A stretch of DNA of 64,000 nucleotides. Source: Massilia kyonggiensis. Its GTDB lineage: Bacteria > Pseudomonadota > Gammaproteobacteria > Burkholderiales > Burkholderiaceae_D. How positions within the stretch are numbered: the stretch's first letter is position 1; every line of letters begins with the position of its first letter. The notes beneath the pieces were generated by a model that was not told where the DNA came from, searched no databases, and saw nothing but the letters and a program-made list of their open reading frames with translations. Shown one piece after another: positions 1-8,770 of this stretch. The stretch is taken from positions 310,001 to 374,000 of the forward strand of contig NZ_JANUGY010000008.1 in assembly GCF_024756235.1 (NCBI RefSeq), in the 5' to 3' direction. The position numbers and the translations under genes were made by a program.

Positions 1-1496
1 AGCGGTTTCACGAACCGCATGTTGGCCACCGTCGCCCCCAGTTCCGCGCCCGCTTCGAGACTCGGCGCCAACATCGGCCCGAACGCGAGGATCGCGATGC
101 CGGACCCGCGCCGGCGCACCTCGCCGCGGCCGAGCGGGATGGCGTCCAGCTCGGCTGCCGGCACCACCCCGGGCCCCGGTCCGCGCGGATAGCGCACGGC
201 CGCCGGCCCGGGATGGCGGTAGGCCGTCGTCAGCATGCGCCGGCACTCGGCTTCGTCGGACGCCGCCATCAGCACCATGTCGGGCACGCAGCGCAGATAG
301 GCGATGTCGTAGTTGCCCGCATGCGTGGCGCCGTCCGCGCCGACGAGGCCGGCGCGGTCGATCGCGAACGTCACGTCCAGGTGTTGCAGCGCGACGTCGT
401 GGATCAACTGGTCGTAGGCACGTTGCAGGAACGTGGAATAGATCGCGACAACGGGCTTCATGCCGTCGACGGCGAGGCCGCCCGCGAACGTCAGCGCGTG
501 CTGCTCCGCGATGCCGACGTCCACGTAGCGGTCGGGGAAGCGCTGGGCAAAGCGGACGAGGCCGGAGCCTTCGCGCATGGCGGGCGTGATGCCGACGAGG
601 CGCGGATCGTGCGCGGCCATGTCGCACAGCCAGTCGCCGAACACGTCCGTGTATGCGGGGCGGCCGCGGGCGCCGTCCGGCAAGCCCTTCCCGGGATCGA
701 AGCGGCCCGTGCCGTGGTACAGCGTAGGCGCGGCCTCCGCGCGCGCATAGCCTTTGCCCTTGCGCGTGACGACGTGCAGCACCTGCGGACCAGGACGGCC
801 CCGGGCGGCCTCCAGCGCGGGAATCAGGGCGTCGAGGTCGTGCCCGTCCACCGGACCGGCATACGCGAAGCCCAGCGCCTCGAACAGCGACGCGCCCGGA
901 CGCACGCGGCCGGTGGCGAGATCGGACAGATGCCGGTCCAGCGCGCCCACGGCGGGAGAAATGGACATGCCGTTGTGATTGACGACGACGAGCAGGCGCA
1001 GGGAAGGATCGATGCCGGCGTTGTTCAGCGCCTCGAACGCCATGCCGGCGGACAGCGCGCCGTCGCCGCAGACGGCCACGGCATGACGGTCGTCGCCCTG
1101 GAGTTTCGCGGCCAGCGCCATGCCGAGCGCGGCCGACAATGCCGTCGACGAATGCGCCGTTCCGAAGCAGTCGTGCACGCTCTCGCAGCGGCGCGGAAAG
1201 CCGGACAGGCCGCCCGCCTGGCGCAGGGTGTGCATCTGCGCGCGGCGCCCCGTCAATACCTTGTGGCCATAGCTCTGGTGCCCGACGTCCCACACGATGC
1301 GGTCGCGCGGCGTCGCGAACACGTAGTGCAGCGCGATCGTCAGTTCCACCGTTCCCAGGTTCGACGCGAGATGGCCGCCGGTGCGCGCCACCGTGTCGAG
1401 CAGGAAGCGGCGCAGCTGGCGCGCCAGTGTGTCCAGGCGCGTGCGGGGCAGCGCGCGCAATGCGGCCGGGTCGTTGATTGCCTCGAGCAGGTCCAT
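1..1496 (-). CDS. dxs: 1-deoxy-D-xylulose-5-phosphate synthase, C-terminal part beyond the window
   Basis: DXS condenses pyruvate and glyceraldehyde 3-phosphate to DXP with thiamine diphosphate, the first step of the MEP isoprenoid pathway, and also feeds thiamine and pyridoxal synthesis in the cytosol. About 498 N-terminal residues are present; the family is usually about 620, so the end is cut by the left edge. Visible landmarks are the N-terminal GGHLASNLGTVELT block, WDVGHQSYGHK, the ThDP motif GDGALSAGMAFEALNNAG with NHNGMSIS, and GADGATHAGNYD in the pyrimidine domain. Two in-frame ATGs lie at 1508 and 1496. The second is preceded by GGAGG with a 5-base gap and the first has no ribosome site, so I chose 1496. 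The nearest upstream gene on this strand is the LysR gene. Identification is secure. Confidence 0.95.
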   Translation of the reverse strand, partial: MDLLEAINDPAALRALPRTRLDTLARQLRRFLLDTVARTGGHLASNLGTVELTIALHYVFATPRDRIVWDVGHQSYGHKVLTGRRAQMHTLRQAGGLSGFPRRCESVHDCFGTAHSSTALSAALGMALAAKLQGDDRHAVAVCGDGALSAGMAFEALNNAGIDPSLRLLVVVNHNGMSISPAVGALDRHLSDLATGRVRPGASLFEALGFAYAGPVDGHDLDALIPALEAARGRPGPQVLHVVTRKGKGYARAEAAPTLYHGTGRFDPGKGLPDGARGRPAYTDVFGDWLCDMAAHDPRLVGITPAMREGSGLVRFAQRFPDRYVDVGIAEQHALTFAGGLAVDGMKPVVAIYSTFLQRAYDQLIHDVALQHLDVTFAIDRAGLVGADGATHAGNYDIAYLRCVPDMVLMAASDEAECRRMLTTAYRHPGPAAVRYPRGPGPGVVPAAELDAIPLGRGEVRRRGSGIAILAFGPMLAPSLEAGAELGATVANMRFVKP

Positions 1497-1632
1497 GCGG
1501 TCCTCCATGCGGCTGCGACAGGCACCGCAGGCGACCCATTCTAGAACATCCCGGCCATCCGTTCAGGTATTCGCTTCAACCGTGCGCCAGCCTCTTCGGA
1601 GATATGGTATGCGCGAAAAATCCCAGTAGAAA

Positions 1633-2523
1633 TCAGCCCTTGTGGCGGATCGCATCGAGCACGACGGCCAGCGCGCGCGACGCATGACGCCGGCCCGGAT
1701 AGTACGCATGCAGGCCGGGGAATTTGGGGCAGAAGTCCGCCATCACGCTGACAAGGCGGCCGGCCTGCAGGTGCGGTGCCGCCACGTCCTCCGGGACGAA
1801 CGCGAGGCCGCAGCCGGACAGCGCCGCGTTCAGGACCTGGTAGATGCCGTTGAACGTGTAGCGGCCGCGCACGCGCACGTCGACGGCTTCGCCGCGATCG
1901 AGCATCTCCCACGCGTACACGCCGCCGCCCGCGAGGCGCAGGCGGATGCATTCGTGCTTCATGAGGTCGTCGATGGATGCGGGCACGGGGCGGTGCGCGA
2001 AGTAGTCCGGCGCGCCGACGATCACCGTCTGCGTGTCGGGCGTGAGGCGCACGGCGACCATGTCCTTCTCGACCTGGTCGCCCCAGCGCACGCCGATGTC
2101 GTAGCGTTCCGCCGCCACGTCCACCATGCGGTATTCGGAACTGATCTCCAGGTGGATGTCCGGGTACTGCGGCAGCACCGCGGCCAGGCGCGGCCACAGC
2201 ACGTTGTCGATGACGTGGTCCGTGGCCGTGATGCGGACCGTGCCCGCGGGGCGGTCGCCAAGCTCGCTGACAGCCGCGATCTCCGCGTCGATCTCTTCCA
2301 GCCGCGGCGCCACGTTCTGCAGCAGGCGCTCGCCGGCCTCGGTGGGCGACACGCTGCGCGTCGTGCGCGTCAGCAGCCGCACGCCCAAGCGCGCCTCCAG
2401 GGCCCGGATCGTGTGGCTGAGCGCGGACTGCGTCATGCCCAGTTTGACGGCCGCGCGCGTAAAACTGCGTTCGCGCGCGACCGCGAGGAAGACGAGGATG
2501 TCGCTGAGGTTATCGCGTGCCAT
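1633..2523 (-). CDS. LysR-family transcriptional regulator
   Basis: This 296-residue protein has the LysR layout: an N-terminal winged helix (about residues 5-65, FTRAAVKLGMTQSALSHTIR then LGVRLLTRTTRSVSPTEAG) and a periplasmic-binding-protein-like effector domain (about 90-290). It reads in the same direction as the alcohol dehydrogenase and starts 20 bases after that gene ends, so the two are probably cotranscribed. This is unlike the usual divergent LysR arrangement. The natural target would be the dehydrogenase promoter, which carries overlapping palindromes at 3688-3708. The family is clear; the effector cannot be told from sequence. Confidence 0.9.
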   Translation of the reverse strand: MARDNLSDILVFLAVARERSFTRAAVKLGMTQSALSHTIRALEARLGVRLLTRTTRSVSPTEAGERLLQNVAPRLEEIDAEIAAVSELGDRPAGTVRITATDHVIDNVLWPRLAAVLPQYPDIHLEISSEYRMVDVAAERYDIGVRWGDQVEKDMVAVRLTPDTQTVIVGAPDYFAHRPVPASIDDLMKHECIRLRLAGGGVYAWEMLDRGEAVDVRVRGRYTFNGIYQVLNAALSGCGLAFVPEDVAAPHLQAGRLVSVMADFCPKFPGLHAYYPGRRHASRALAVVLDAIRHKG

Positions 2524-2543
2524 GCCGTGATTCTAAGCGACCC

Positions 2544-3593
2544 TCAGCCGGCGAGGGTCGCGTTGTCGATCACGAAGCGGTATTTCACGTCGCCCTCGAG
2601 CATCCGTTCGTACGCGGTGTTGATCTCGTCGGCCCGGATCATCTCGATGTCCGCGACGATGCCGTGCTGCGCGCAGAAGTCGAGCATCTCCTGGGTTTCC
2701 GGGATCCCGCCGATCATCGAGCCGGCCAGCGCGCGGCGCTTCGTGATCAGGTTGAACACCTGCGGCGACGGGTGCGGCGTCGCGGGCGCGCCGACCAGCA
2801 CCATCGTGCCGTCGCGCTTCAACAGGTTCAGGTAGGCGTCCAGGTCGTGCGGTGCGGCGACCGTGTCGACGATCAGGTCCAGGCGCTTCGCCTGCGCGGC
2901 CATCGCGGCGGCGTCGCGCGACACGACCACGTCATGCGCGCCCAGCGCCTCGGCGTCCGCGCGCTTCGATGCCGACGTCGTGAAGGCGACGACGTGCGCG
3001 CCCAGCGCGCGGGCCAGCTTGATGCCCATGTGACCGAGGCCGCCGATGCCGACGATGCCCACGGTCTTGCCGGGTCCCGCGTTCCAGTGGCGCAGCGGCG
3101 ACCAGGTCGTGATGCCCGCGCACAGCAGCGGCGCGACGGCCGCCAGTTGCGCTTCCGGATGGCGCACGCGCAGCACGTAGCGCTCATGCACGACGATGCG
3201 CTCGGAATAGCCGCCCAGCGTGTGGCCCGGTGCGTCCGCAGTCGGGCCGTTGTAGGTGCCGACCATGCCGTCGCAATAGTTTTCGAGGCCGTCTTCGCAA
3301 TCCGCGCAGTGCCGGCAGCTGTCGACCATGCAGCCGACGCCCACCAGGTCGCCTTCCCGGTAACCCTTCACGTGGGCGCCGACGGCGGAGACCCTGCCGA
3401 CGATCTCGTGGCCCGGCACGCACGGATATAGGGTGCCGGCCCACTCGGCCTTCACCGTATGCAGGTCGGAGTGGCACACGCCGCAATAGGCGATCGCGAT
3501 CTGCACGTCATGTGGACCCGGTGCGCGGCGGGCGATGTCCAGGGATTCGAGCGGTTTGTCGGCGGCATGGGCGCCAAAGGCCTTGACGGTCAT
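2544..3593 (-). CDS. Zinc-dependent NAD(P) alcohol dehydrogenase, YahK/CAD type
   Basis: This is a 349-residue medium-chain dehydrogenase that interconverts aldehydes and alcohols. Catalytic zinc ligands are seen in YCGVCHSD (Cys37) and PGHE, with a Cys in LLCAGIT. The structural zinc lobe is CRHCADCEDGLENYC. The Rossmann nucleotide-binding stretch is GIGGLGHMG. An upstream in-frame extension of 19 residues exists, but the ATG at 3593 is preceded by AAAGGA at a proper distance and gives the family-typical start MTVKAFGA. It resembles E. coli YahK, a broad aldehyde reductase preferring NADPH; the substrate here is unknown. It lies just upstream of and in line with the LysR gene. Confidence 0.92.
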   Translation of the reverse strand: MTVKAFGAHAADKPLESLDIARRAPGPHDVQIAIAYCGVCHSDLHTVKAEWAGTLYPCVPGHEIVGRVSAVGAHVKGYREGDLVGVGCMVDSCRHCADCEDGLENYCDGMVGTYNGPTADAPGHTLGGYSERIVVHERYVLRVRHPEAQLAAVAPLLCAGITTWSPLRHWNAGPGKTVGIVGIGGLGHMGIKLARALGAHVVAFTTSASKRADAEALGAHDVVVSRDAAAMAAQAKRLDLIVDTVAAPHDLDAYLNLLKRDGTMVLVGAPATPHPSPQVFNLITKRRALAGSMIGGIPETQEMLDFCAQHGIVADIEMIRADEINTAYERMLEGDVKYRFVIDNATLAG

Positions 3594-3687
3594 GGATGAT
3601 CCTTTCGTAAGGTTGTCGTTTGCATCGCAGGCCGACGATGGTAACGGCAAACCTCCCGCACGGGACCCGCCGGGATTGCTTGACCTT

Positions 3688-3708
3688 ATGAATAGGATTC
3701 ATGAATCC
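3688..3708. promoter_or_regulatory. Overlapping palindromes upstream of the alcohol dehydrogenase
   Basis: ATGAAT-AGG-ATTCAT (3688-3702) overlaps the perfect 14-base palindrome GGATTCATGAATCC (3695-3708). The pair lies about 95-115 bases upstream of the dehydrogenase start at 3593, a position suited to an operator. ATTCAT is thus present in several orientations. The neighbouring LysR product is the obvious candidate binder, but this is inference. Confidence 0.45.
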
Positions 3709-3730
3709 GCAGCGGAATCATGTCCGCTGC
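3709..3730 (-). terminator. Hairpin directly after the membrane-protein stop codon
   Basis: GCAGCGG and CCGCTGC form a perfect 7-bp stem around an 8-base loop, one base beyond the stop codon of the minus-strand gene at 3732. No T-run follows, so it may be a weak terminator or a 3' end stabiliser separating this gene from the dehydrogenase promoter. Confidence 0.4.
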
Positions 3731-3731
3731 G

Positions 3732-4340
3732 TCATGAAAGATCTTTGCGGCGGGGTGCCGGCGTGGGCAGCAGCCCCAGCATGCCTTTCAGCGCGTACAG
3801 GACGACGAGCGCGCCCAGCATGTCGCCGGCCGCCATGACGGCGAAGCCCTGCGCCAGGTCGACCTGGTCGCCATGAAGCCAGAACCACAGGTGGTGCATC
3901 AGCGGGCTGGCGACGCCGAACAGCGGCACGAGCAGCAGCAGGCGGCGCGACGTCAGGTTGGCCAGCGACGCTTGCATGCCCAGCACGCGCAGCGCGAACA
4001 GATACACGAGGTAAGGCGCGAGGGCCGAGCTGATGCCGCCGACGAAGGAGCGCACGGGATCGTCCGGATACAGGTGGAAGAAGGACTCGCACCAGGATCC
4101 CAGCAGGACGCCGAGCGCACCCGGCAAGCCCAGCAGCAGCGGACACAGCAGCCGTGCGCCCGCCGGCAGGTAGATCCAGCCGACGCCGCGGACGAACTCG
4201 ACGTTCGGGAACACCCAGTCCTGCAGCCGTGCCAGGGCGAGGTAGAACACGACCGAGCCGACGACGCTCGCGCAGGCGACGCGGACGCGTTCGGACATGC
4301 CCGGGCCGGCATGGTGACCGGGAGTTAACGGGGATGACAT
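3732..4340 (-). CDS. Integral membrane protein with MASE1-like N-terminal segment
   Basis: This is a 202-residue protein with about five or six hydrophobic helices and no soluble domain. The first half, with WIYLPAGARLLCPLLLGLPG followed by a GALGVLLGSW helix, resembles the opening of MASE1-type sensor membrane domains, but no kinase or GGDEF output follows. The C-terminal tail is short and basic. The ATG at 4340 is used; Met15 (4298) is a possible alternative start. It is divergent from the winged-helix gene at 4392, and the two may share one promoter region. I do not recognise a specific function; a stand-alone membrane sensor or transporter fragment are both possible. Confidence 0.6.
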   Translation of the reverse strand: MSSPLTPGHHAGPGMSERVRVACASVVGSVVFYLALARLQDWVFPNVEFVRGVGWIYLPAGARLLCPLLLGLPGALGVLLGSWCESFFHLYPDDPVRSFVGGISSALAPYLVYLFALRVLGMQASLANLTSRRLLLLVPLFGVASPLMHHLWFWLHGDQVDLAQGFAVMAAGDMLGALVVLYALKGMLGLLPTPAPRRKDLS

Positions 4341-4377
4341 GAAGGTTTGTAGGTGATGGAGTTCGCGTGGCTATCGC

Positions 4378-4385
4378 ATTATAAT
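4378..4385. promoter_or_regulatory. Symmetric -10 element for two divergent genes
   Basis: ATTATAAT contains a consensus TATAAT on each strand, the two offset by two bases. On the plus strand the element ends 6 bases before the ATG at 4392. On the minus strand it would start transcription about 30 bases before the ATG at 4340. No good -35 is visible for either direction. Confidence 0.55.
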
Positions 4386-4391
4386 CTGCGC

Positions 4392-4751
4392 ATGAGCAAA
4401 TCGACCCGTCCCGCCGACATCTATCTGCGCTTTCTGCAACTCGCGGAAGCCTTGCGCGGGTTGCCGTCCCTGCCCTCGCTCGACCCGCTGGAAGAACGCA
4501 TCCTCGGCACCGTCGCGCGCGCCATGCAGGAGGGCGAGCGCCTGTGCGTGCGCGACATGATGGCCAAGAAGGAACTCGGCGCCCCCGCCACCGTGCACAG
4601 CCGCCTGACGTCGATGCGCGAAAAGGGCTGGATCATGCTGACCGATACCGAGGACACGCGGCGCAAGCAGGTGACGCTCACGCAGGCGGCGCTGGCGCAC
4701 TTCGACAAGCTGTCGAAGTGCATGGTCAAGGCGGTCGAGAAGGCGGGCTGA
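4392..4751 (+). CDS. Winged-helix (MarR-like) DNA-binding protein
   Basis: This is a small 119-residue protein. A helix-turn-helix/wing region covers about residues 50-105: VRDMMAKKELGAPATVHSRL, then MREKGWIMLTDTEDTRRKQV, which reads as recognition helix plus beta wing, followed by TLTQAALAHF. That is the MarR/PadR-style arrangement, though the protein is shorter than a typical MarR (about 140). Met at 4392 is preferred over the upstream in-frame ATG because the promoter -10 lies between them. There is no Shine-Dalgarno, and the consensus -10 sits so close that the mRNA may begin at the ATG. It is divergent from the membrane protein and convergent with pilY1. Target unknown. Confidence 0.75.
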   Translation: MSKSTRPADIYLRFLQLAEALRGLPSLPSLDPLEERILGTVARAMQEGERLCVRDMMAKKELGAPATVHSRLTSMREKGWIMLTDTEDTRRKQVTLTQAALAHFDKLSKCMVKAVEKAG

Positions 4752-4763
4752 CCGCCCCGCCCT

Positions 4764-7700
4764 TCAATCCCCCGCCGTATAGGTGTACACCCGCTTGCGC
4801 TTGGACGCGATCGCCGGCCGGATCCGCTGCGGCGAGATCGACACGCTGGCCCCCGCCGACGCCGCGCCGCCCTTCTGCACCGCACCCAGCACCACGGACA
4901 CCGCCTTGCCGCCGATCGGCACGCTGCTGGCCTTCACCGGCGACGGCGGCAGGCCGCCGCCCACGAAGACCGACGAGCGCGTGCCGCCGCACAGGCCCGG
5001 CACGTTGATGGCGCCGGAGCCGTTCAGCAGGTTGACCCAGTAGCCGCGCGCCTCGCCCAGCGACGTCGAGCAGCTGGCCGCGTCGGGCGGGATCGGACGG
5101 TTCGTGCTGAACGTGATCATGCCGCTCGCGATCAGCGCCGACGTCACCACCTGCTCGCCCTGGCCGTACTGGTTCAGGTCCATGAACCACCCCTTCGTCC
5201 CCGAATTCGGCAGCACCTTGGCGGCCGCGCAGTCCGTGTTCGTCGTGTAGTTGGTCATCGCGTCCATGTTCGTCGCGGGCGTGCCGGTGGCCGCCGTCAG
5301 GTCGTCCAGGTAGACGTAGAACCGGTTCGTCACGTTGGCATACGGGTATTGCGACTGCAGCGGATGCTCGCGGTCGCCGCTGCCCAGCGCCACGTAGACC
5401 TTGCCCTGGCTGGCCAGCAGCGCGGGCGCGAACAGGAACTTGCGGCCGGCACCCGCCGTGTACGCGACCTTGCGCGCGGTCCATGACTCCGACGCGAGCG
5501 GCGTACGGCCCGCATAGCTGCCCACGAAGTCGACGCGGTAGATGCCGCCGCCCAGGTCGGCCGCGTACGCATAGTCGGGATAGCCGTCGTTGTCGACGTC
5601 CACGAGGGCCACGTCGGCGGCCACGCCGCGGTCGGTCGGGAACGAGCGGATCACCGCGCCCGTGTTCGCGTCCAGCACGTACACGAAGCCGCCCTTGCCG
5701 CTGCCGCACGACGGCGATGCCGTATTGGCATCCTCGCAGGCATCGTAGCCGCCGCCCACGACCAGCACCGGCGTCGTCGTCGAATACCCCTTGAGGAAGG
5801 CGACGTTCGGCGTGGACCACGTCTGGCCGACGCCGGACATGCCGGCCGTGCAGTCGATGTCGTCGGTGAGGTTCGGGCAGCCGGCCTTCCACTTGAACAC
5901 CGGCTGGTCGGGACGGGTGACGTCGAAGCCGTACAGCATGCGCCCGCCGCGCCGCATCGCGGGGAAGATCCAGACCTTCGAATTGTCGGCGTTCTGGTAC
6001 AGGCCGATCGAGCCGTCGAAGAAGTAATCCTTGCGCGCCGGCGCCGGCGAGACCGCGCTGCTCAGGTTCGGGTAGCTGACGAGCGGAGAATTGTCCATCA
6101 GGCGCTGCAAGCGGCCGAAGAATTCGGGGGCGACGAACGACCACGTCTCGACGCCCGTATTCGCGCTCACCGCGTGCAGCGCGCCGTCGTTGGCGCCGTA
6201 GAACACGCGCACGCCCGTGGTGCCGCCATAGTTCACGGGCAGCGGGCGCGAGTGGATCACGTCGCCGTGGATCGAGGGCCGCGTCGTCGTCGTGGCGCCG
6301 GTGCCCTTTTCGTTGTTGGTGTCCGCGCCCTGGATGAAGTTGACGAGGTTCGCCGACAGGCCCGTGCTGGCCGCGTTGAACGTGGTCAGCGTCGTGCCGG
6401 ACAGGGTCAGCATGTTGCGATTGACCGCCTGGTTGCCGCTCCAGGCGCCGGCCGCGTTACCCTGCCGCAGGATCTCCGCCGCGCCGCCCTTTTCCACCTG
6501 CGGACCGTCCGGCAAGTCGGAATACGGACTCGCGCCGTCGGGGGCGCAGGCGCCGGCCGGGTCGGGATTGATACCGAGGCCGCTCCAGTACGAACCGGAA
6601 TCCGACGTCCAGTAGCTCGCCGCGCACGGCGTGACGAAGCCGGTCAGCGTGTTGACCGCGATCTTGCCGTTGACGTCGCCCAGCTCGATGTTGGCGCCGC
6701 TGGCGATCAGCTGGTAGCGTTTGAGGTTGCCGAACCAGCGCGGCTTCGCGTCCGGGTCGGGGCGGAACATGCCGATGAAGACCTGGTTCTCGTTCTGCGA
6801 GCGGTTCGTCGCGTTCACCGGCAGGCTGGTCGAGGCGAACGTCGTGTTCACGGCCTGGATCTCGATGATGATCTGGCGCAGCGCGTCGAGGATCGCCTGC
6901 TCGTTCTTGGCGGCGAAATACTTGCCGCCGCCGGCCTTGGCCATGCTCATCAGGAGGGCCGTGTGGGTGGCGTTCGGCTGCGCGTTGTAGACGTCGATCG
7001 TGTACGTCGTCACGGGCGAGCGCACGGTCGTCGCACCGGGGACGGGCACGCCCTTGTCGTGCAGCAGGCGCGCCCATTCGTCGGCATTGCGCGGGCCGGT
7101 GTCGGTCGACGTGGTGCCGGTCGGGACGTCGGTCAGCACGATGTTCGTGCCCACGATGTTGTACGCGCTCGTGCCGGCCGGGCACGCTGCCAGCGTGGTG
7201 CTGGTCGGCGTGTTGTTGTACGTGCAGCTGATGTTGGTGCCCGTGCAGGAGGCCGCGTAGTCCGTGGTCGACGCGGGCGGGCTCGCATAGCACTGCGACG
7301 TCATGCCGAGGTTCGTGGTCGTCGTGTAGGCGGGCGTCGTCGTGTCGCTGACCGACGTGGGCGTCACCGTCTGCGTGATCGTGTACTGGCGCTTGCTCGT
7401 CGCGGTCTGCGTGACGTTCACCTGGCGGTAGCCAGAACCCTGGCAGCCGCTCGCGTTGCTGGCCAGCGCGCCCGAATACGTGCAGGTGCTGTTGGCCGGG
7501 CAGGACAGGCCGCCGAAGTCGGTGGTCGTCGCCGGGTTCCAGTTGCCGGCCGCCGTCCCGATGCCGGTGTAGCAGCCGGGGCCCCTGCCGTTCGCATCCT
7601 GGAGCGCGGTGGCGCTGGCCGTCGACGTGGTCGCCGTGCCGACCGCCGCGCCGGCCGTGTACGTGCAGCTGTACGTGGTCGTCGTCTTGCTGGTGCCGTT

Positions 7701-8762
7701 CGTGGTCGTCGTCGTGGCCGGGCAGGTCAGGTTGCCGTGGTCGCTCGCCGGGACGTCGGCCACCGATGCGTAATACCCGGTCGTCGTGCCGGTCGCCGTC
7801 GTGACCGTGCCCTGCACGGGCTGGCCCGGGCTCGTCGTGGCCGAGTGGTAGACGGATTGCGTCACCGTGTACGACCGGCTGCCGGCCGGACACGCGATCG
7901 GGTTCACGTTCGCCGTCGCGGCGCCGATCGAGCAGCCTTCCGTGAACGTGGCGCATTGCGCCGCGTACGAATCCATCTCGCCCGCCGCCGCGGCGGGGCT
8001 GGCGTAGCAGGCGTTGGTGACGCCCAGGTTGCTGGTCGTCGTCGCGTTCTGCGTCGTGAAGTTGGGCAGGCCCAGCTGGCTCACGGTACTGCCGTTGAGC
8101 CCGTTGAGCAGGGCCGTGTTGGCCGCCGTGTCGCTGGCCGGGCCGGACGCGTTCGGGTTGCCGATGAAGATGACGAAGCTCTTGCCGCACGTGTTCGCGG
8201 CCGTCAGCGGCGAGCGGAACGTGGAATACGGCGTCGTGTAGCCGCCGGCGTCCGCGATGCTGGCGATGACGCCGCCCGGCGAATACGCGTCGGCGCCCGC
8301 GAAATAGTTATAGACGTCGTACATCAGGTCGCCGTACGGCGTGTGCGAGTTGCGCTTCTCGTTCGGCGAGTTGATGTTGTCGTAGATGGTCGAGAGCTGG
8401 CTCGAGAAGCTCGTCTTGGCCGAATCGTCGAGCGGGCGGATCGCGGAGCGGATGAAACCGCCGTCGTCGTTGGCATTGCCGCCCGTGACGAATTCCATCA
8501 GGCCCAGGCTCACCGTGCTGTCCAGGGTCGTCAGCAGATTCCTGATCGCGCGCGCTTCCGACTGGCCCTGCTGCAGGCCGCCCGGCCACTGCTGGCTCTG
8601 GCGGGCCCAGTTCGACGTGTTGTCGAGCACGATCAGGATGCGCGGATTGATGTTGTTGCCGGCGGACGCGCCGGTGAAGATGTCGATGTCGTCCGCGGCC
8701 GCGACGACGGGCAGGCCGGCGAGGCACGCGGACAGCGCCAGCGCGAGAGTGGGTCGGATCAT
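4764..8762 (-). CDS. pilY1: Type IV pilus tip adhesin / assembly factor PilY1
   Basis: PilY1 sits at the tip of type IV pili with the minor pilins, primes assembly and mediates adhesion and surface sensing. The 1332-residue product has a signal peptide (1-22, cleaved near AAA/DDID) and a von Willebrand A-like domain opening at LIVLDNTSNW (about 43-52). That domain resumes near residue 560 and ends with GKYFAAKNEQAILDALRQI (about 613-631). A seven-bladed beta-propeller PilC/PilY1 domain covers about 830-1250. The propeller carries the calcium loop DVDNDGYPD (1055-1063). Between about residues 203 and 545 the VWA domain is interrupted by a Thr/Ala/Cys-rich repeat region. The start at 8762 is set by the signal peptide. 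It is the last gene of the minor-pilin operon, 8 bases after pilX. Confidence 0.93.
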   Translation of the reverse strand: MIRPTLALALSACLAGLPVVAAADDIDIFTGASAGNNINPRILIVLDNTSNWARQSQQWPGGLQQGQSEARAIRNLLTTLDSTVSLGLMEFVTGGNANDDGGFIRSAIRPLDDSAKTSFSSQLSTIYDNINSPNEKRNSHTPYGDLMYDVYNYFAGADAYSPGGVIASIADAGGYTTPYSTFRSPLTAANTCGKSFVIFIGNPNASGPASDTAANTALLNGLNGSTVSQLGLPNFTTQNATTTSNLGVTNACYASPAAAAGEMDSYAAQCATFTEGCSIGAATANVNPIACPAGSRSYTVTQSVYHSATTSPGQPVQGTVTTATGTTTGYYASVADVPASDHGNLTCPATTTTTNGTSKTTTTYSCTYTAGAAVGTATTSTASATALQDANGRGPGCYTGIGTAAGNWNPATTTDFGGLSCPANSTCTYSGALASNASGCQGSGYRQVNVTQTATSKRQYTITQTVTPTSVSDTTTPAYTTTTNLGMTSQCYASPPASTTDYAASCTGTNISCTYNNTPTSTTLAACPAGTSAYNIVGTNIVLTDVPTGTTSTDTGPRNADEWARLLHDKGVPVPGATTVRSPVTTYTIDVYNAQPNATHTALLMSMAKAGGGKYFAAKNEQAILDALRQIIIEIQAVNTTFASTSLPVNATNRSQNENQVFIGMFRPDPDAKPRWFGNLKRYQLIASGANIELGDVNGKIAVNTLTGFVTPCAASYWTSDSGSYWSGLGINPDPAGACAPDGASPYSDLPDGPQVEKGGAAEILRQGNAAGAWSGNQAVNRNMLTLSGTTLTTFNAASTGLSANLVNFIQGADTNNEKGTGATTTTRPSIHGDVIHSRPLPVNYGGTTGVRVFYGANDGALHAVSANTGVETWSFVAPEFFGRLQRLMDNSPLVSYPNLSSAVSPAPARKDYFFDGSIGLYQNADNSKVWIFPAMRRGGRMLYGFDVTRPDQPVFKWKAGCPNLTDDIDCTAGMSGVGQTWSTPNVAFLKGYSTTTPVLVVGGGYDACEDANTASPSCGSGKGGFVYVLDANTGAVIRSFPTDRGVAADVALVDVDNDGYPDYAYAADLGGGIYRVDFVGSYAGRTPLASESWTARKVAYTAGAGRKFLFAPALLASQGKVYVALGSGDREHPLQSQYPYANVTNRFYVYLDDLTAATGTPATNMDAMTNYTTNTDCAAAKVLPNSGTKGWFMDLNQYGQGEQVVTSALIASGMITFSTNRPIPPDAASCSTSLGEARGYWVNLLNGSGAINVPGLCGGTRSSVFVGGGLPPSPVKASSVPIGGKAVSVVLGAVQKGGAASAGASVSISPQRIRPAIASKRKRVYTYTAGD
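7128..8156 (-). repeat. Cys/Thr-rich repeat insertion inside the PilY1 VWA domain
   Basis: Residues about 203-545 of PilY1 are low-complexity, rich in Thr, Ala, Ser and Cys. Two copies of a Cys module can be aligned: NLGVTNACYASP...ACPAGSRSYTV (245-300) and NLGMTSQCYASP...ACPAGTSAYNI (484-536). Two further CPA units lie between them, near 346 and 420. At DNA level this is visible as many GTCGTC/GTGGTC tracts. It looks like a variable adhesive insertion. Confidence 0.6.
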
Positions 8763-8770
8763 GGGCTTGC

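Noticed and set aside
1497..1508. Upstream dxs start MEDR at 1508
   Set aside because: There is no ribosome site for it. The GGAGG that would serve the next ATG at 1496 lies within these codons at correct spacing.
7000..8100. Short GTCGTC/GTGGTC repeats that could suggest a CRISPR or satellite array
   Set aside because: The repeats are irregular, in frame, and encode Thr/Ala-rich protein inside PilY1. There are no uniform repeats with unique spacers.
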